Assembly (NCBI RefSeq): GCF_016907975.1 | Contig: NZ_JAFBCY010000002.1 | Location: 620,001 to 684,000 of the forward strand | Direction: 5' to 3' | Length of the DNA stretch: 64,000 nucleotides | Source: Methylopila capsulata | GTDB taxonomy: Bacteria > Pseudomonadota > Alphaproteobacteria > Rhizobiales > Methylopilaceae | Shown: positions 17,816-28,537 of the stretch, one piece after another | Position numbering within the stretch: the stretch's first letter is position 1 | Layout: every line of letters starts with the position of its first letter | Translations under genes and position numbers: made by a program | The notes under the pieces: generated by a model | What the model was told of the DNA's origin: nothing | The model's database searches: none | The model's input: only the letters and a program-made list of their open reading frames with translations

Positions 17816-17861
17816 TTTTCAGGCGCGCCATCATCCGGCGCGGGCGTTCGAGGAGGACACC

Positions 17862-19148
17862 ATGGTCGAACCGACGGGATACGATCTGCTGCTGAAGGGC
17901 GGCCGGGTCATCTGCCCGGCGACCGGCGTCGACGGCATCCGCGACGTGGGCGTCCGCGGCGGCCGCATCGCGGCGGTGGCGGACGCGATCCTGCCGACGA
18001 GCGCGGCCCAGACCGTCGACGTCTCCGGCAAGCTCGTGCTCCCGGGCCTGATCGACACCCACGGCCACATCTACCAGTACGTCACCGGCCGCTTCGGCCT
18101 CGACCCCGACATGGTGGGCGTGCGCTCGGGCGTCACCACCGTGGTGGACCAGGGCGGCCCGTCCTGCATGACGCTGCCGGGCTTCCGCCACTTCATCGCG
18201 GAGCGGTCCGAGACCAACGTGCTCTGCTTCCTGTCCGCCTATCTCGTCGGCGGCCTCGAAGGCCACTTCTATCCCAACCTCTACAGCCCCGACGGCGTCG
18301 ACATCGACGCGACCGTGCGCTCGGCCGTCGCCAACCGGGACCTGGTGCGCGGCATCAAGGGCCACGCCGAGATCGGCGGCTTCGCCCGCTGGGGCATCAA
18401 GGTCATGGAGATGGCGGCCGAGATCGCCCGCCGCGCGGAGATCCCGCTCTACGTGCACTTCGGCCAGCTGTGGGGCCTGCCGGAGAGCGGAGCCAACGGC
18501 GAGGACGCCGACACCATCCTCGAGCGCGTCATTCCGCTGCTGAAGGAAGGCGACGTGCTCGCCCACCCCTTCACCCGCCACCCCGGCGGCTTCGTGAACG
18601 CGGAAGGCGAACTGCACCACGTTCTCCAGGCGGCGATCGACCGCGGCCTGACGGTCGACGTCGGCCACGGCAGCCACTTCTCTTACCGCCTGGCCAAGAT
18701 GGCGCTCGCCGCCGGCGTCGTGCCCCACACGCTGGGCGCCGACATGCACGGCTACAACACCCAGGTGCCCGAGATCCCCGCCCCGGCCGGCACGCCGGAG
18801 GAGCATGCGGACGACGAGAACCATCCGTTCAAGGGCCAGGCGCGCTTCAGCCTCACCCAGGCGATGAGCTCGATGATGACGCTCGGCCTGCCGCTCGACT
18901 ACGTGGTGAAGATGGTCACGACCCACCCGGCGAAGATGCTCGGGATGGAGGACAGCCTCGGCTCGCTCGCCGTCGGGCGCGTCGCCGACGTGTCGGTGCT
19001 GGACGACGTCCGCGGCCGTTTCGTGCTGCGCGACAACGAGGATTACCGCGTCATCGCCGAGCGCCTGCTGCAGCCGGCCTTCTGCCTCCGCGCCGGCAAG
19101 CGCTTCGACGCCGACAGCCCGATCCTCCCGCAGGCGATCGCGGCGTGA
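17862..19148 (+). CDS. Amidohydrolase-family metallohydrolase (dihydroorotase/enamidase-like)
   Basis: This 428-residue protein starts at ATG 17862 after a clear AGGAGG. It has the amidohydrolase metal motif DTHGHIY (His67, His69), a candidate bridging lysine in GIKGHAEIGG and later ligands in VGHGSHFSY and LGADMHGYN. It belongs with poorly characterised amidohydrolase/deacetylase enzymes that cut cyclic or linear amides. It is the first gene of an operon with an arylformamidase-like hydrolase, a molybdenum hydroxylase and an ABC importer, so opening a hydroxylated N-heterocycle is a reasonable guess. Confidence 0.8.
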   Translation: MVEPTGYDLLLKGGRVICPATGVDGIRDVGVRGGRIAAVADAILPTSAAQTVDVSGKLVLPGLIDTHGHIYQYVTGRFGLDPDMVGVRSGVTTVVDQGGPSCMTLPGFRHFIAERSETNVLCFLSAYLVGGLEGHFYPNLYSPDGVDIDATVRSAVANRDLVRGIKGHAEIGGFARWGIKVMEMAAEIARRAEIPLYVHFGQLWGLPESGANGEDADTILERVIPLLKEGDVLAHPFTRHPGGFVNAEGELHHVLQAAIDRGLTVDVGHGSHFSYRLAKMALAAGVVPHTLGADMHGYNTQVPEIPAPAGTPEEHADDENHPFKGQARFSLTQAMSSMMTLGLPLDYVVKMVTTHPAKMLGMEDSLGSLAVGRVADVSVLDDVRGRFVLRDNEDYRVIAERLLQPAFCLRAGKRFDADSPILPQAIAA

Positions 19149-20002
19149 TCGCCGCCTCGGCCCCCGCGCCGCAGGAGGTCTGGGACACGCTGTCCCAGGA
19201 CCAGCGCGACGCGGCCTACAACAACAACGCGGCCGTGCCGACCAGCGCGGCCTGGGTCGCGGCGCGCGACGTCGCGGCGCCGGCGTTCCGGGCGGCGCAT
19301 GCGGCGAAGCTCGACGTGGCCTACGGCCCGAAGCCCCGGCAGGCCTTCGACCTCTACCCCGCGGCCGACCCCGACGCCCCTTGCCTCGTCTTCATCCACG
19401 GCGGCTACTGGCAGAAGAACTCGCGCGAGGTCTTCGCGCATTACGCCCAGGGCGCGCTCGACGCCGGCTGGGCGGTCGCGATGCCGAGCCACACGCTTGC
19501 GCCGGACGCGAGCCTCACCGAGATCGTGGCCGAGCTCGGCTCCGCGCTCGACTGGCTCGCCCGCGACGGCCGGACCCTCGGGGTCGGCGGCCGCATCGTG
19601 CTCTCCGGCTGGTCGGCGGGCGGGCACCTCGTCGCCATGCTGCTCGGTCATTCCGCCGTAGCGGCCGGCCTTGCGATCTCCGGCGTCTACGAGCTGGCGC
19701 CGATCCGCGACACCTTCCTCAACGCCGCGCTGAAGCTCACCGACGACGAGATCGCGACGCTCTCCCCGCTCCGCCTGCCGGTGACGCAAAAGCCGCTCGC
19801 GATCGCCTACGGCACGGCGGAAGTGCCGGCGCTGATCCATGACTCGCTGGCGCTGCACGCGAAGCGGACGGAGGCCGGCGCGGCGGGCGCGCTGATCCCG
19901 ATCGAGGGCGCCGACCACTTCTCCATCCTCGACGGCCTGCTGAGCGCCGACGGCGTTCTGGTGAAGGCCGCGCAGGACGCATTCGCCGAGGCCACGTCGT
20001 GA
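19145..20002 (+). CDS. Arylformamidase-like alpha/beta hydrolase
   Basis: This 285-residue protein starts at GTG 19145 (GTGA overlap). It has the oxyanion motif FIHGGYWQK (about residue 84) and the nucleophile elbow GWSAGGHL (about residue 160). It ends with EGADHFSIL, which carries the catalytic histidine. HGGYW and GWSAGGH are typical of kynurenine formamidase relatives. In this operon it may hydrolyse an N-formyl or other amide intermediate released by the amidohydrolase. There are no other tryptophan-degradation genes nearby, so kynB itself is unlikely. Confidence 0.8.
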   Translation: MIAASAPAPQEVWDTLSQDQRDAAYNNNAAVPTSAAWVAARDVAAPAFRAAHAAKLDVAYGPKPRQAFDLYPAADPDAPCLVFIHGGYWQKNSREVFAHYAQGALDAGWAVAMPSHTLAPDASLTEIVAELGSALDWLARDGRTLGVGGRIVLSGWSAGGHLVAMLLGHSAVAAGLAISGVYELAPIRDTFLNAALKLTDDEIATLSPLRLPVTQKPLAIAYGTAEVPALIHDSLALHAKRTEAGAAGALIPIEGADHFSILDGLLSADGVLVKAAQDAFAEATS

Positions 20003-22371
20003 GCGGCGGCCGCGCGCCCTTGAGCGAAGGCGTCGGCGCGCGGCTGCCGCGCAAGGAAGACGACCGCCTGATGCGCGGGCGCGGCGAGTATGTCGGCGAC
20101 ATCCGCATGGCGGGGATGCAGGACGTCGCCTTCGTCCGCAGCCCGCTGGCGCACGCCCGCATCCGCGCGATCCACGTGCCGGAGGATTGCCGCGGCCGGG
20201 TGTTCACCGCCGCCGACCTCGACGGCGTAAAACCGATCCGCGCGGTCTCCGGCCTGCCCGGCTTCAAGGTCTCCGAGCAGCCGCCGCTCGCCGTCGACAA
20301 GGTGCGGCAGGTCGGCGAACTGCTCGCGATCTGCGTCGCGCCCACGCGCGCAGAAGCCGAGGACCTCGCCACACGGGTGACGCTCGATCTCGAAGAGCTC
20401 CCGGCGCTGCACGACATGCTGGCCGCCCGCGAGCCCGGCGCGGCGCTCGTCCACGAGCACTGGGGCGACAACGTCTATCTCGAGACCAACGTCAACATCG
20501 GGATCGAGGCCGCGTTCGACGCGCCGATCAAGGTGTCGCGCACGATCTCCACCGGCCGGCAGTGCATGGCGCCGATCGAAGGCCGCGGCGCCGTGGTCCA
20601 TCTCGACCGCAGGCTCGACCAGCTCGTGGTCCACACCGCGAGCCAGATGCCGCACATCGTGCGCACCGGCCTGTCGGAGTGCCTCGGGCTGGAGCAGGGG
20701 CGCGTCCGCATCGTCTCGCCCGACGTCGGCGGCGGCTTCGGCTACAAGGCGATCCTGCTTGCGGAAGAGGTCTGCCTCGGCTGGCTGGCGCTGCGCTGCG
20801 GCCACCCCGTGCGCTGGCTGGAGGACCGCCGCGAGCACCTGACCGCGAACGCGAACTGCCGCGAGCACCACTACGAAATCACGGTCTACGCCGAGCGCGA
20901 CGGCACCATCCGCGGCGTGGACTGCGAGGCGACCGTCGATAGCGGCGCCTACTCCGCCTATCCGTTCTCCGCCTGCCTCGAGGCCGCGCAGGTCGCGAGC
21001 ATCCTGCCCGGCCCTTACGACTTCCCGGCCTACCGCTGCCGCACCTGGTCGGTCGCCACCAACAAATGCCCGATCCTGCCCTACCGCGGGGTGGCGCGCA
21101 CCGGCGTCTGCTTCGCGCTGGAGCTCGCGCTCGACGCCGTCGCGGCCGAAGCCGGGCTCGCGCCCGAGGTCGTACGGCTGAAGAACCTCGTGCGGCCCGA
21201 GAAGATGCCGTTCGACAACATCACCAAGAAGCACTTCGACAGCGGCGACTATCCGGAGGCGCTGACCCGCGCTGTGGCGGCGATCGACGCCGCGGGCGTC
21301 CGCGCCCGGCAGGCGGCCGGCGAGGCGGACGGACGGCGCATTGGGCTGGGCCTCTCGATCTACTGCGAGCAGGCCGCCCACGGCACCTCGGTCTACTCCG
21401 GCTGGGGCATCCCGATGGTGCCGGGCCACGAGCAGGCCGGCGCCCGCCTCACGCCCGACGGCGGGCTGGAGCTGCGGATCGGCGCGCACTCCCACGGCCA
21501 GGGGCTCGAGACGACGCTGGCGCAGGTGGCGCACGAGGTGCTGGGCGTGCCGGTCGCCCGCACCCGCCTCGTCCACGGCGACACCGCGATGACGCCCTAT
21601 TCCACCGGCAGCTGGGGCTCCCGCGTCATGGTGATGGCCGGCGGCGCGGTCGCGACCGCCTGCGCGGAGCTCGCCGAGCGCGCCCGCCTGATCGGCGCCC
21701 ACCTGCTGCAGGCGGACCCCGCGGACGTGCGCTTCGAGGCCGGGCGCGTCGTCGGGCCCGCCGGCGACGTCGGCCTGCCCGAGATCGCCCGCATCTGGTA
21801 CCTGCGCCCGCAGGACCTGCCCGCCGACGTCAACCCCGGTGGCCTCGAGGTCACCGCCGGCTACAAGCCGCAGCGCGACAGCGGCACCTTCAGCTACGCG
21901 GCCCATGCCGTGGTGCTCGCGGTCGACCCCATGCTCGGCGAGGTCGAGATCCTCGACTACGTCATCGTCGAGGACGGCGGCGTGCTCGTGAATCCCATGG
22001 TGGTGGACGGCCAGATCTTCGGCGGCCTGGCGCAGGGGATCGGCACCGCGCTGCTGGAGGAGATGCCGTTCGACGAGGCGGGGCAGCCGCTCGCCTCCAC
22101 GCTCGCGGACTACCTGCTGCCGGGCGCCTGCGAGGTTCCGGCCCCGCGCGTGGACCACATGGAGACCCCCTCCCCCTACACCCGCTTCGGCGTGAAGGGC
22201 ATCGGCGAAGGCGGGGCGATCGCGCCGCCGGCCGCGATCGTCAACGCCATCAACGACGCGCTCCGTCCGCTGGGCGCCCAGGTTCTCCGCTCGCCGGCGA
22301 CCCCGCGGCGCATCGTCGAGGCCGTGCTCGCCGCCCGCGGCGCGCCCGAGATGACGAGGGACGCGGCATGA
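19999..22371 (+). CDS. Molybdenum hydroxylase, molybdopterin-binding large subunit (xanthine dehydrogenase family)
   Basis: This 790-residue large subunit of a three-part molybdenum hydroxylase starts at GTG 19999 (GTGA overlap). The Mo-site segments are VGGGFGYK (about residue 245), PYRGVARTG (about residue 360) and the C-terminal GVKGIGEGGAI with the catalytic Glu (about residue 735). The loop lacks the Cys of true CO dehydrogenase (AYRCSFR), so it is not a form I CoxL. It should hydroxylate a carbon next to nitrogen in an aromatic ring, or an aldehyde, in the cytoplasm. The FAD and 2Fe-2S subunits follow directly. Confidence 0.9.
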   Translation: MSGGRAPLSEGVGARLPRKEDDRLMRGRGEYVGDIRMAGMQDVAFVRSPLAHARIRAIHVPEDCRGRVFTAADLDGVKPIRAVSGLPGFKVSEQPPLAVDKVRQVGELLAICVAPTRAEAEDLATRVTLDLEELPALHDMLAAREPGAALVHEHWGDNVYLETNVNIGIEAAFDAPIKVSRTISTGRQCMAPIEGRGAVVHLDRRLDQLVVHTASQMPHIVRTGLSECLGLEQGRVRIVSPDVGGGFGYKAILLAEEVCLGWLALRCGHPVRWLEDRREHLTANANCREHHYEITVYAERDGTIRGVDCEATVDSGAYSAYPFSACLEAAQVASILPGPYDFPAYRCRTWSVATNKCPILPYRGVARTGVCFALELALDAVAAEAGLAPEVVRLKNLVRPEKMPFDNITKKHFDSGDYPEALTRAVAAIDAAGVRARQAAGEADGRRIGLGLSIYCEQAAHGTSVYSGWGIPMVPGHEQAGARLTPDGGLELRIGAHSHGQGLETTLAQVAHEVLGVPVARTRLVHGDTAMTPYSTGSWGSRVMVMAGGAVATACAELAERARLIGAHLLQADPADVRFEAGRVVGPAGDVGLPEIARIWYLRPQDLPADVNPGGLEVTAGYKPQRDSGTFSYAAHAVVLAVDPMLGEVEILDYVIVEDGGVLVNPMVVDGQIFGGLAQGIGTALLEEMPFDEAGQPLASTLADYLLPGACEVPAPRVDHMETPSPYTRFGVKGIGEGGAIAPPAAIVNAINDALRPLGAQVLRSPATPRRIVEAVLAARGAPEMTRDAA

Positions 22372-23242
22372 AGCCCGCCCGCTTCGCCCTCGAGCGGCCA
22401 CGGGATCTCGCCGCAGCGCTTGCTCTCCTCGCTCAGACCCCGGGCGCCGCCAAGGTGATGGCCGGCGGCCAGTCGCTCGGGCCGATGCTGAACCTGCGGC
22501 TGGCCGAACCCGAGCTCATCGTCGACGTCTCCGGCGTCGCGGAGCTGCGCCACGCCGGCCGCGACGGCGACGCGATCGTCTACGGCTGCTGCGTCACCCA
22601 CGCCGACATCGAGGACGGTCGCGCGCCGGACGTCGGGCCGAACGTCATGGCGCGCGTCGCCTCCGGCATCGCCTACCGCGCGGTGCGCAACCGCGGCACG
22701 ATCGGCGGCAGTCTGGCTCACGCCGACCCGGCCGCCGACTGGCTGTCCTCGCTGTCCGCGCTCGGCGCCGAGGTGGAGATCGCGGGTCCCTCGGGCCGCC
22801 GCCGGCTTACGCTGCCGGCGTTCGTCACCGGCGCGCTGTCTACCGCGCTCGCCGCCGACGAAATTCTTGTCGGCGTGCGCGTTCCCGTCATGAACCCGTC
22901 GTCGCGGTTCGGATACGTGAAGCACTGCCGCAAGGTCGGCGAGTTTGCTCATGCGATCGGCGCCGTGCTGATCGACCCTGAGACCGCAACAGGACGCGCC
23001 GTCTTCGGCGCCGTCGAGGCGCCCCCCGTCGTCGTCGACGACGCGCGCGTCCTGTTCGGCGGCCGCATCCGCCCCGCCTTCGCCGCCGATTTCGACGCCC
23101 CCGCCGCCGACGGCGCGCTGGCCCGCGCCGGGATGGCCGACGCCGTCGACCGCCACATCCACGTCGAAGTGCTGCGCCGCGCCGCCGCGCAGGCCTACGC
23201 GCTCTTAGGCTCGCCTTCGCGACCCGACGTCAGGAGCGCCGC

Positions 23243-23246
<4 letters not shown>
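22368..23246 (+). CDS. Molybdenum hydroxylase, FAD-binding medium subunit
   Basis: This 292-residue protein starts at ATG 22368 (ATGA overlap). It has the FAD pyrophosphate-binding segment MAGGQSLGPMLNLRL (about residues 31-45) and RNRGTIGGSLAHADPAAD (about residues 105-122), typical of CoxM/XdhB-type subunits. It passes electrons from the 2Fe-2S subunit to FAD and on to an acceptor. The L-M-S gene order differs from the M-S-L order of carbon monoxide dehydrogenase. Confidence 0.9.
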
Positions 23247-24463
<1,217 letters not shown>

Positions 24464-24475
24464 CAGGAGACGGCG

Positions 24476-25633
24476 ATGTCGACGACCACACGCCTTGCCT
24501 CGCTTGCCGCATTGACCCTCGCGCTGATGGCGGGTCCGGCCGTCGCCGCCGACACCATCAAGATCGGCGTCAACGAGCCGCTGACGGGCGCCTTCGCCGC
24601 CTCCGGCACCTATGTCGTCAACGGCGCCAAGATCGCGGCCGACGAGATCAACGCCAAGGGCGGCGTGCTCGGCAAGAAGATCGAACTCGTGATCGAGGAC
24701 AACAAGTCGAACCCGACCGAGGCGGCCGCGGTCGCGGAGAAGCTCATCACCAGCGACAAGACGCCGGTGCTGATGGGCGCCTGGGGCTCCAGCCTGACGC
24801 TCGCCGTCATGCCGAAGCTCGAGGAGTACGAGGTGCCGATGCTGGTGGAGACCTCCTCCTCCGGCAAGATCACCACGTCGGGCAACCCCTTCGTGTTCCG
24901 CATCTCGCCGCCGTCGGCGCTCGAGGCCGCGTCCTTCGCGCCGATGGTCAAGAAGATCGGGCTGAAGAAGGTCGACTTCCTCGTCATCAACAACGACTGG
25001 GGCCGCGGCGCCGCCGGCGACTTCGCCAAGATGCTGAAGGCCGAGGGCGTCGAGGTCGGGCTGACCGAGACCATGGACCAGGCGGCGCAGGACATGAGCG
25101 CCCAGCTCTCCAAGCTCAAGAGCTCCGACGCCGACACCATCATGATGACGACCTCGGTCGACCAGCTGACCCTGCTGTTCAAGCAGATGGCGGCGCTCGG
25201 CATCAAGAAGCGCGTCATCACCACCGGCGGCTCGCAGAACCCGGACCAGATCATCGCGCAGGCGGGCGCGGCGGCGGAGGGCACCATGCACCTCACCACG
25301 TTCCTGCCTTGGGCGCCCGAGAAGACCCCGGACCCGGCGGCGACCAAGTACTTCCTCGCCGAGTGGAAGGCCCGCGGCCATCAGTTCGCCGGCGCGACCG
25401 AGAGCTTCCGCGGCTACGACGGCATCCGCTCCATCGCCGCCGCGATCGAGAAGGCCGGCTCGGCCGAGCCCGCCGCGATCACCAAGGCCTTCTGGGACGT
25501 GAAGATGACCGGCCTCAACGGCCCGATCGCCTTCGCCAAGTCCGGCCCCGAGGGCAAGGAGAGCGGCCAGAGCAAGCCCACCGTCTACCTCATCAAGATC
25601 GCCGACGGCGCGGTCAGCGAAGTCGCGCTGTAG
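24476..25633 (+). CDS. Liv-type ABC transporter substrate-binding protein
   Basis: This 385-residue periplasmic protein has a signal peptide (cleavage near residue 24, AVAAD). The body follows the LivJ/AmiC pattern: IKIGVNEPLTGAFAASG, NGAKIAADEINAKGGVLGKKIEL, LMGAWGSS and FRGYDGIRSIAAAIEKAG. It collects the substrate for the four downstream transporter genes. The family takes amino acids, amides, urea and aromatic compounds. Its place behind the molybdenum hydroxylase suggests a nitrogenous substrate of that pathway. Confidence 0.9.
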   Translation: MSTTTRLASLAALTLALMAGPAVAADTIKIGVNEPLTGAFAASGTYVVNGAKIAADEINAKGGVLGKKIELVIEDNKSNPTEAAAVAEKLITSDKTPVLMGAWGSSLTLAVMPKLEEYEVPMLVETSSSGKITTSGNPFVFRISPPSALEAASFAPMVKKIGLKKVDFLVINNDWGRGAAGDFAKMLKAEGVEVGLTETMDQAAQDMSAQLSKLKSSDADTIMMTTSVDQLTLLFKQMAALGIKKRVITTGGSQNPDQIIAQAGAAAEGTMHLTTFLPWAPEKTPDPAATKYFLAEWKARGHQFAGATESFRGYDGIRSIAAAIEKAGSAEPAAITKAFWDVKMTGLNGPIAFAKSGPEGKESGQSKPTVYLIKIADGAVSEVAL

Positions 25634-25649
25634 CCGGAAACTCCGGCCG

Positions 25650-25802
25650 CCGGCCCCCTCACCCGGGGGCTGGCGCCCCCGACCTCTCCCCGCCGGGGAG
25701 AGGTGAAGGCCCGCGCCCGGCTCAAAACGCTTGAAGACGGAGCCGCAGCGCGCCTCTCCCCGGTGGGAGAGGTCGGCGCGAAGCGCCGGGTGAGGGCCTT
25801 GG
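25650..25802. repeat. Inverted pair of palindromic repeats, second family
   Basis: The 209-bp gap between the binding protein and the first permease holds two related copies in opposite orientation, about 25655-25705 and 25751-25800. Each carries CCTCACCCGG, a short GC hairpin (GGGGGCTGGCGCCCCC in the first, GGCGCGAAGCGCC in the second) and a GACCTCTCCC hairpin. This family is distinct from the CTCCCCCTTGCGGGGAG element. Confidence 0.75.
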
Positions 25803-25842
25803 GCCCCCGCATGCCCCGAAGCCTCCCGACCGGAGACGCCCC

Positions 25843-26715
25843 GTGGACCAACTGCTGCAACACCTCGTCAACGCGCTCGTGCTCGGCGGCACCTACGCGC
25901 TGTTGGGGATCGGCCTCACGCTGATCTTCGGCATCATGAACGTGGTGAACTTCACCCACGGCGCGCTCTACACCGTCGGCGCCTACGCCATGTACATCGC
26001 GGCCGTCGGCCTCGGGATGAACTTCTTCGTGGCGCTGCCGGTCGCAGTGGTCGCCGGCCTCGCGCTCGGCGCGCTGATCGAGTTCACGCTGCTCCGGCCG
26101 CTCCGGGGCGCGGACATCGACACCACCATGCTCGTCATGATCGGCGCCGGCATCGTGCTGCAGTCCGGCGCGCTCTGGATCTTCGGCGGCGTCGCCAAGG
26201 CGGTGCCCTCGCCGTTCCCGGACGCGCCGCTGCAGATCCTCGGCGCCTCGGTGTCGTGGCTGCGCATCTTCGTCTTCCTGGCGGCGCTGACGCTGATCGT
26301 CTCGGCCTACGCGCTGATCAACGGCACCCGGCTCGGCCGCGCCATGCGCGCCACCTTCCAGGACCACGACACCGCGGCGCTGATGGGCGTCAACGTTTCG
26401 CTGATCTACACCGCGACCTTCGCGCTGGGCTCGAGCCTCGCCGCCGCCGCCGGCGCGCTGCTCGGGCCGGTCTACGTGGTGTTCCCGCAGATGGGCGACC
26501 TCGCGGCCGTGAAGGCCTTCGCCATCGTCATCCTCGGCGGCCTCGGCTCGATCACGGGCGCGACCATCGGCGGCTTCGCGCTCGCGCTCGCGGAGGAGTT
26601 CGGCGCCGGCTACGTCTCCTCCGGCTACCGCGACGCCATGGGCTTCCTGATCATCATCGCCGTGCTGCTGGTGAAGCCCACCGGCCTGTTCGCCCGCGCG
26701 GAGCGCATCGGATGA
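25843..26715 (+). CDS. livH: Liv-type ABC transporter permease (LivH family)
   Basis: This 290-residue membrane protein starts at GTG 25843 behind a GGAG. It has about eight hydrophobic segments and LivH signature stretches: GTYALLGIGLTLIFGIMNVVN, VNFTHGALY, AMRATFQDHDTAALMGVN (the EAA-like coupling loop) and ILGGLGSITGATIGG. With LivM it forms the channel of a hydrophobic-amino-acid-type importer. It overlaps livM by ATGA. Confidence 0.9.
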   Translation: MDQLLQHLVNALVLGGTYALLGIGLTLIFGIMNVVNFTHGALYTVGAYAMYIAAVGLGMNFFVALPVAVVAGLALGALIEFTLLRPLRGADIDTTMLVMIGAGIVLQSGALWIFGGVAKAVPSPFPDAPLQILGASVSWLRIFVFLAALTLIVSAYALINGTRLGRAMRATFQDHDTAALMGVNVSLIYTATFALGSSLAAAAGALLGPVYVVFPQMGDLAAVKAFAIVILGGLGSITGATIGGFALALAEEFGAGYVSSGYRDAMGFLIIIAVLLVKPTGLFARAERIG

Positions 26716-27740
26716 CCCGGCTTCTCCCGCTCGCCCTGCTCGTCGTCCTCGCCCTGCTGCCGCTCGGGCTCAAGGACCCCTACCTCCTCAACGCGCTGAT
26801 CACGACCGGCATCTTCACCATCGGCGCCATGAGCCTGAACCTGCTGCTCGGCTACACCGGCCAGCTCAGCCTCGGGCACATCGCCTTCTTCGGCATCGGC
26901 GCCTACGTCAGCGCGCTGACCTCGCTCGGCTTCGACGTCGGCCTGCCCTTCGGGCTGCGCGTCACCCACGAGGGCTGGCCGCCGGCGGCGGGCTTCCTGC
27001 TCGCCGTGCTGATCGCCGGTCTCTGCGGCTACGTCGTCGGACGGCTCTCGTTCCGTGTGCGCGGGGCCTACTTCGTGATCGTGACGATCTCCTTCGCGGA
27101 GGTCGTGCGGCTGGTCGCGCTGAACTGGATCGAGCTGACGCAGGGGCCGCTGGCGCTCACCTCGATCCCGTTCATGACGCTGGGCCTCCCCGGCCTCGGC
27201 GAGATGACCTTCAGAACGAAGATCCAGAACTACTACCTCGTGCTTGGCGTCGCGACGCTCAGCTACCTGCTGATCGCGCGCCTCGTCGGCTCCCGCTTCG
27301 GCCGCGCCATGCGCGGGCTGAAGGAGAACGAGCCGCTGGCGCTCTCGGTCGGCGTCGACGCCACCCGCACGCTCACCATCGCCGCCACCGTCTCGGCCGC
27401 CATGGCCGGCGCCGCCGGCAGCCTCTACGCCCACTACATCCGCATCATCGACCCGGACGTGTTCCTGTTCTCCTACACGGTGACGATGGTCATCATGGTG
27501 GTCGCGGGCGGCAAGGGCACGCTGGTCGGCCCGGTGATCGGCGGCCTGATCTTCGGCCTGCTGCCGGTGGCGCTCAGGCCCGTGATGGCGCCCGAGGCGC
27601 AGTGGATCGTCTACGGCGCGACGCTGATCGTCATCCTGTTCGTGATGCCGCGCGGCATCGCTCCCGCGCTCGCGGCGCTCGGGCTTCCGAAGCGCGCGCC
27701 CGCGGCTCCGAAGCCCGAACCTGCGAGGGCCTCGTCATGA
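26712..27740 (+). CDS. livM: Liv-type ABC transporter permease (LivM family)
   Basis: This 342-residue membrane protein starts at ATG 26712 (ATGA overlap). The LivM hallmarks are NLLLGYTGQLSLGHIAFFGIGAY, the GRAMRGLKENEPLALSVGV coupling loop and GGKGTLVGPVIGG. It has about ten hydrophobic segments and a short Pro/Ala-rich tail. It is the partner of the LivH-type subunit, and the two ATPase genes follow without a gap. Confidence 0.9.
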   Translation: MTRLLPLALLVVLALLPLGLKDPYLLNALITTGIFTIGAMSLNLLLGYTGQLSLGHIAFFGIGAYVSALTSLGFDVGLPFGLRVTHEGWPPAAGFLLAVLIAGLCGYVVGRLSFRVRGAYFVIVTISFAEVVRLVALNWIELTQGPLALTSIPFMTLGLPGLGEMTFRTKIQNYYLVLGVATLSYLLIARLVGSRFGRAMRGLKENEPLALSVGVDATRTLTIAATVSAAMAGAAGSLYAHYIRIIDPDVFLFSYTVTMVIMVVAGGKGTLVGPVIGGLIFGLLPVALRPVMAPEAQWIVYGATLIVILFVMPRGIAPALAALGLPKRAPAAPKPEPARASS

Positions 27741-28537
27741 GCGCAGCCCCCATCCTCCGGATCGACCATGTCGGCGTGCGCTTCGGCGGCCTCGTCGCCA
27801 TCGCCGACCTGCACTTCGACGTGGCCGAGGGCGAGATCGTCAGCCTGATCGGGCCGAACGGCGCCGGCAAGACCACGGCCTTCAACGTCATGACGGGCTT
27901 TCTCAAGCCCTCGCAGGGGCGGGTGCTGTTCAAGGGCGAGTACCTGTCGCGGCTGAAGCCCCACGAGATCTCGCGCGCCGGCCTCGCCCGCACCTTCCAG
28001 CGCACCAGCGTGTTCGCGGCCGACACCGTGTTCGACAACGTGCTGATCGGCCTCCACCGCCACGCCGAGCCTCCGCTGCTCGACCGCGTCGTCCCGGCGC
28101 GGCGCCGCGCCGACGAGGCGCGCCTGCGGGCGCGGGCGCGCGAGATCCTCGAGCTTGTGGGCCTGGCCTCCCGCGCCGACGAGCTTGCCGGCTCTCTCGC
28201 CTATGGCGAGCAGCGGCTGGTGGGCGTCGCGCTCGCGCTCGCGACCGAGCCGACCATGCTGCTGCTGGACGAGCCGGTCTCCGGCATGAACGCCTCGGAG
28301 ACGCAGGTGTTCGTACGCCTGATCCGCCGCGTCCGCGACGAGGGCGTCACCATCCTGCTGGTGGAGCACGACATGCCGATGGTGATGGAGGTCTCCGACC
28401 GCATCGTCTGCCTGAACTACGGCCGGCTGATCGCCGAAGGCGCGCCTGCGGCGATCCGCGCCGACCCGGCGGTGATCGAGGCCTATCTCGGCAAGGGCGG
28501 CGCGGCCCGGGAACTCGCGGCGGAGGTTCAGGGCTGA
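27737..28537 (+). CDS. livG: Liv-type ABC transporter ATPase (LivG family)
   Basis: This 266-residue nucleotide-binding subunit starts at ATG 27737. It has Walker A GPNGAGKTT (about residue 37), the variant signature LAYGEQR (about residue 155; LivG-type proteins use this in place of LSGGQ), Walker B MLLLDEPVSGM and the switch histidine LVEHDM. The ERxxRTFQ-like segment RAGLARTFQRTSVF is typical of LivG. It ends exactly where livF begins (TGATG). Confidence 0.92.
   Translation: MSAAPILRIDHVGVRFGGLVAIADLHFDVAEGEIVSLIGPNGAGKTTAFNVMTGFLKPSQGRVLFKGEYLSRLKPHEISRAGLARTFQRTSVFAADTVFDNVLIGLHRHAEPPLLDRVVPARRRADEARLRARAREILELVGLASRADELAGSLAYGEQRLVGVALALATEPTMLLLDEPVSGMNASETQVFVRLIRRVRDEGVTILLVEHDMPMVMEVSDRIVCLNYGRLIAEGAPAAIRADPAVIEAYLGKGGAARELAAEVQG

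Noticed and set aside
17232-18926. Long 564-codon version of the MarR gene
   Set aside because: The first 400 codons are antisense to the amidohydrolase and lack any domain; the MarR homology begins at the ATG at 17717.
19145-20002. Kynurenine formamidase kynB of tryptophan catabolism
   Set aside because: The motifs are of that family, but no kynA or kynU is nearby and the operon context is an N-heterocycle/amide pathway, so I give only a general hydrolase call.
19807-22401. 864-codon minus-strand open frame opposite the Mo hydroxylase large subunit
   Set aside because: It is a shadow ORF; the plus-strand frame has clear molybdenum-site motifs.
25655-25800. CRISPR-like repeats
   Set aside because: There are only two inverted copies and no regular spacers or cas genes; they fit REP-like palindromes.
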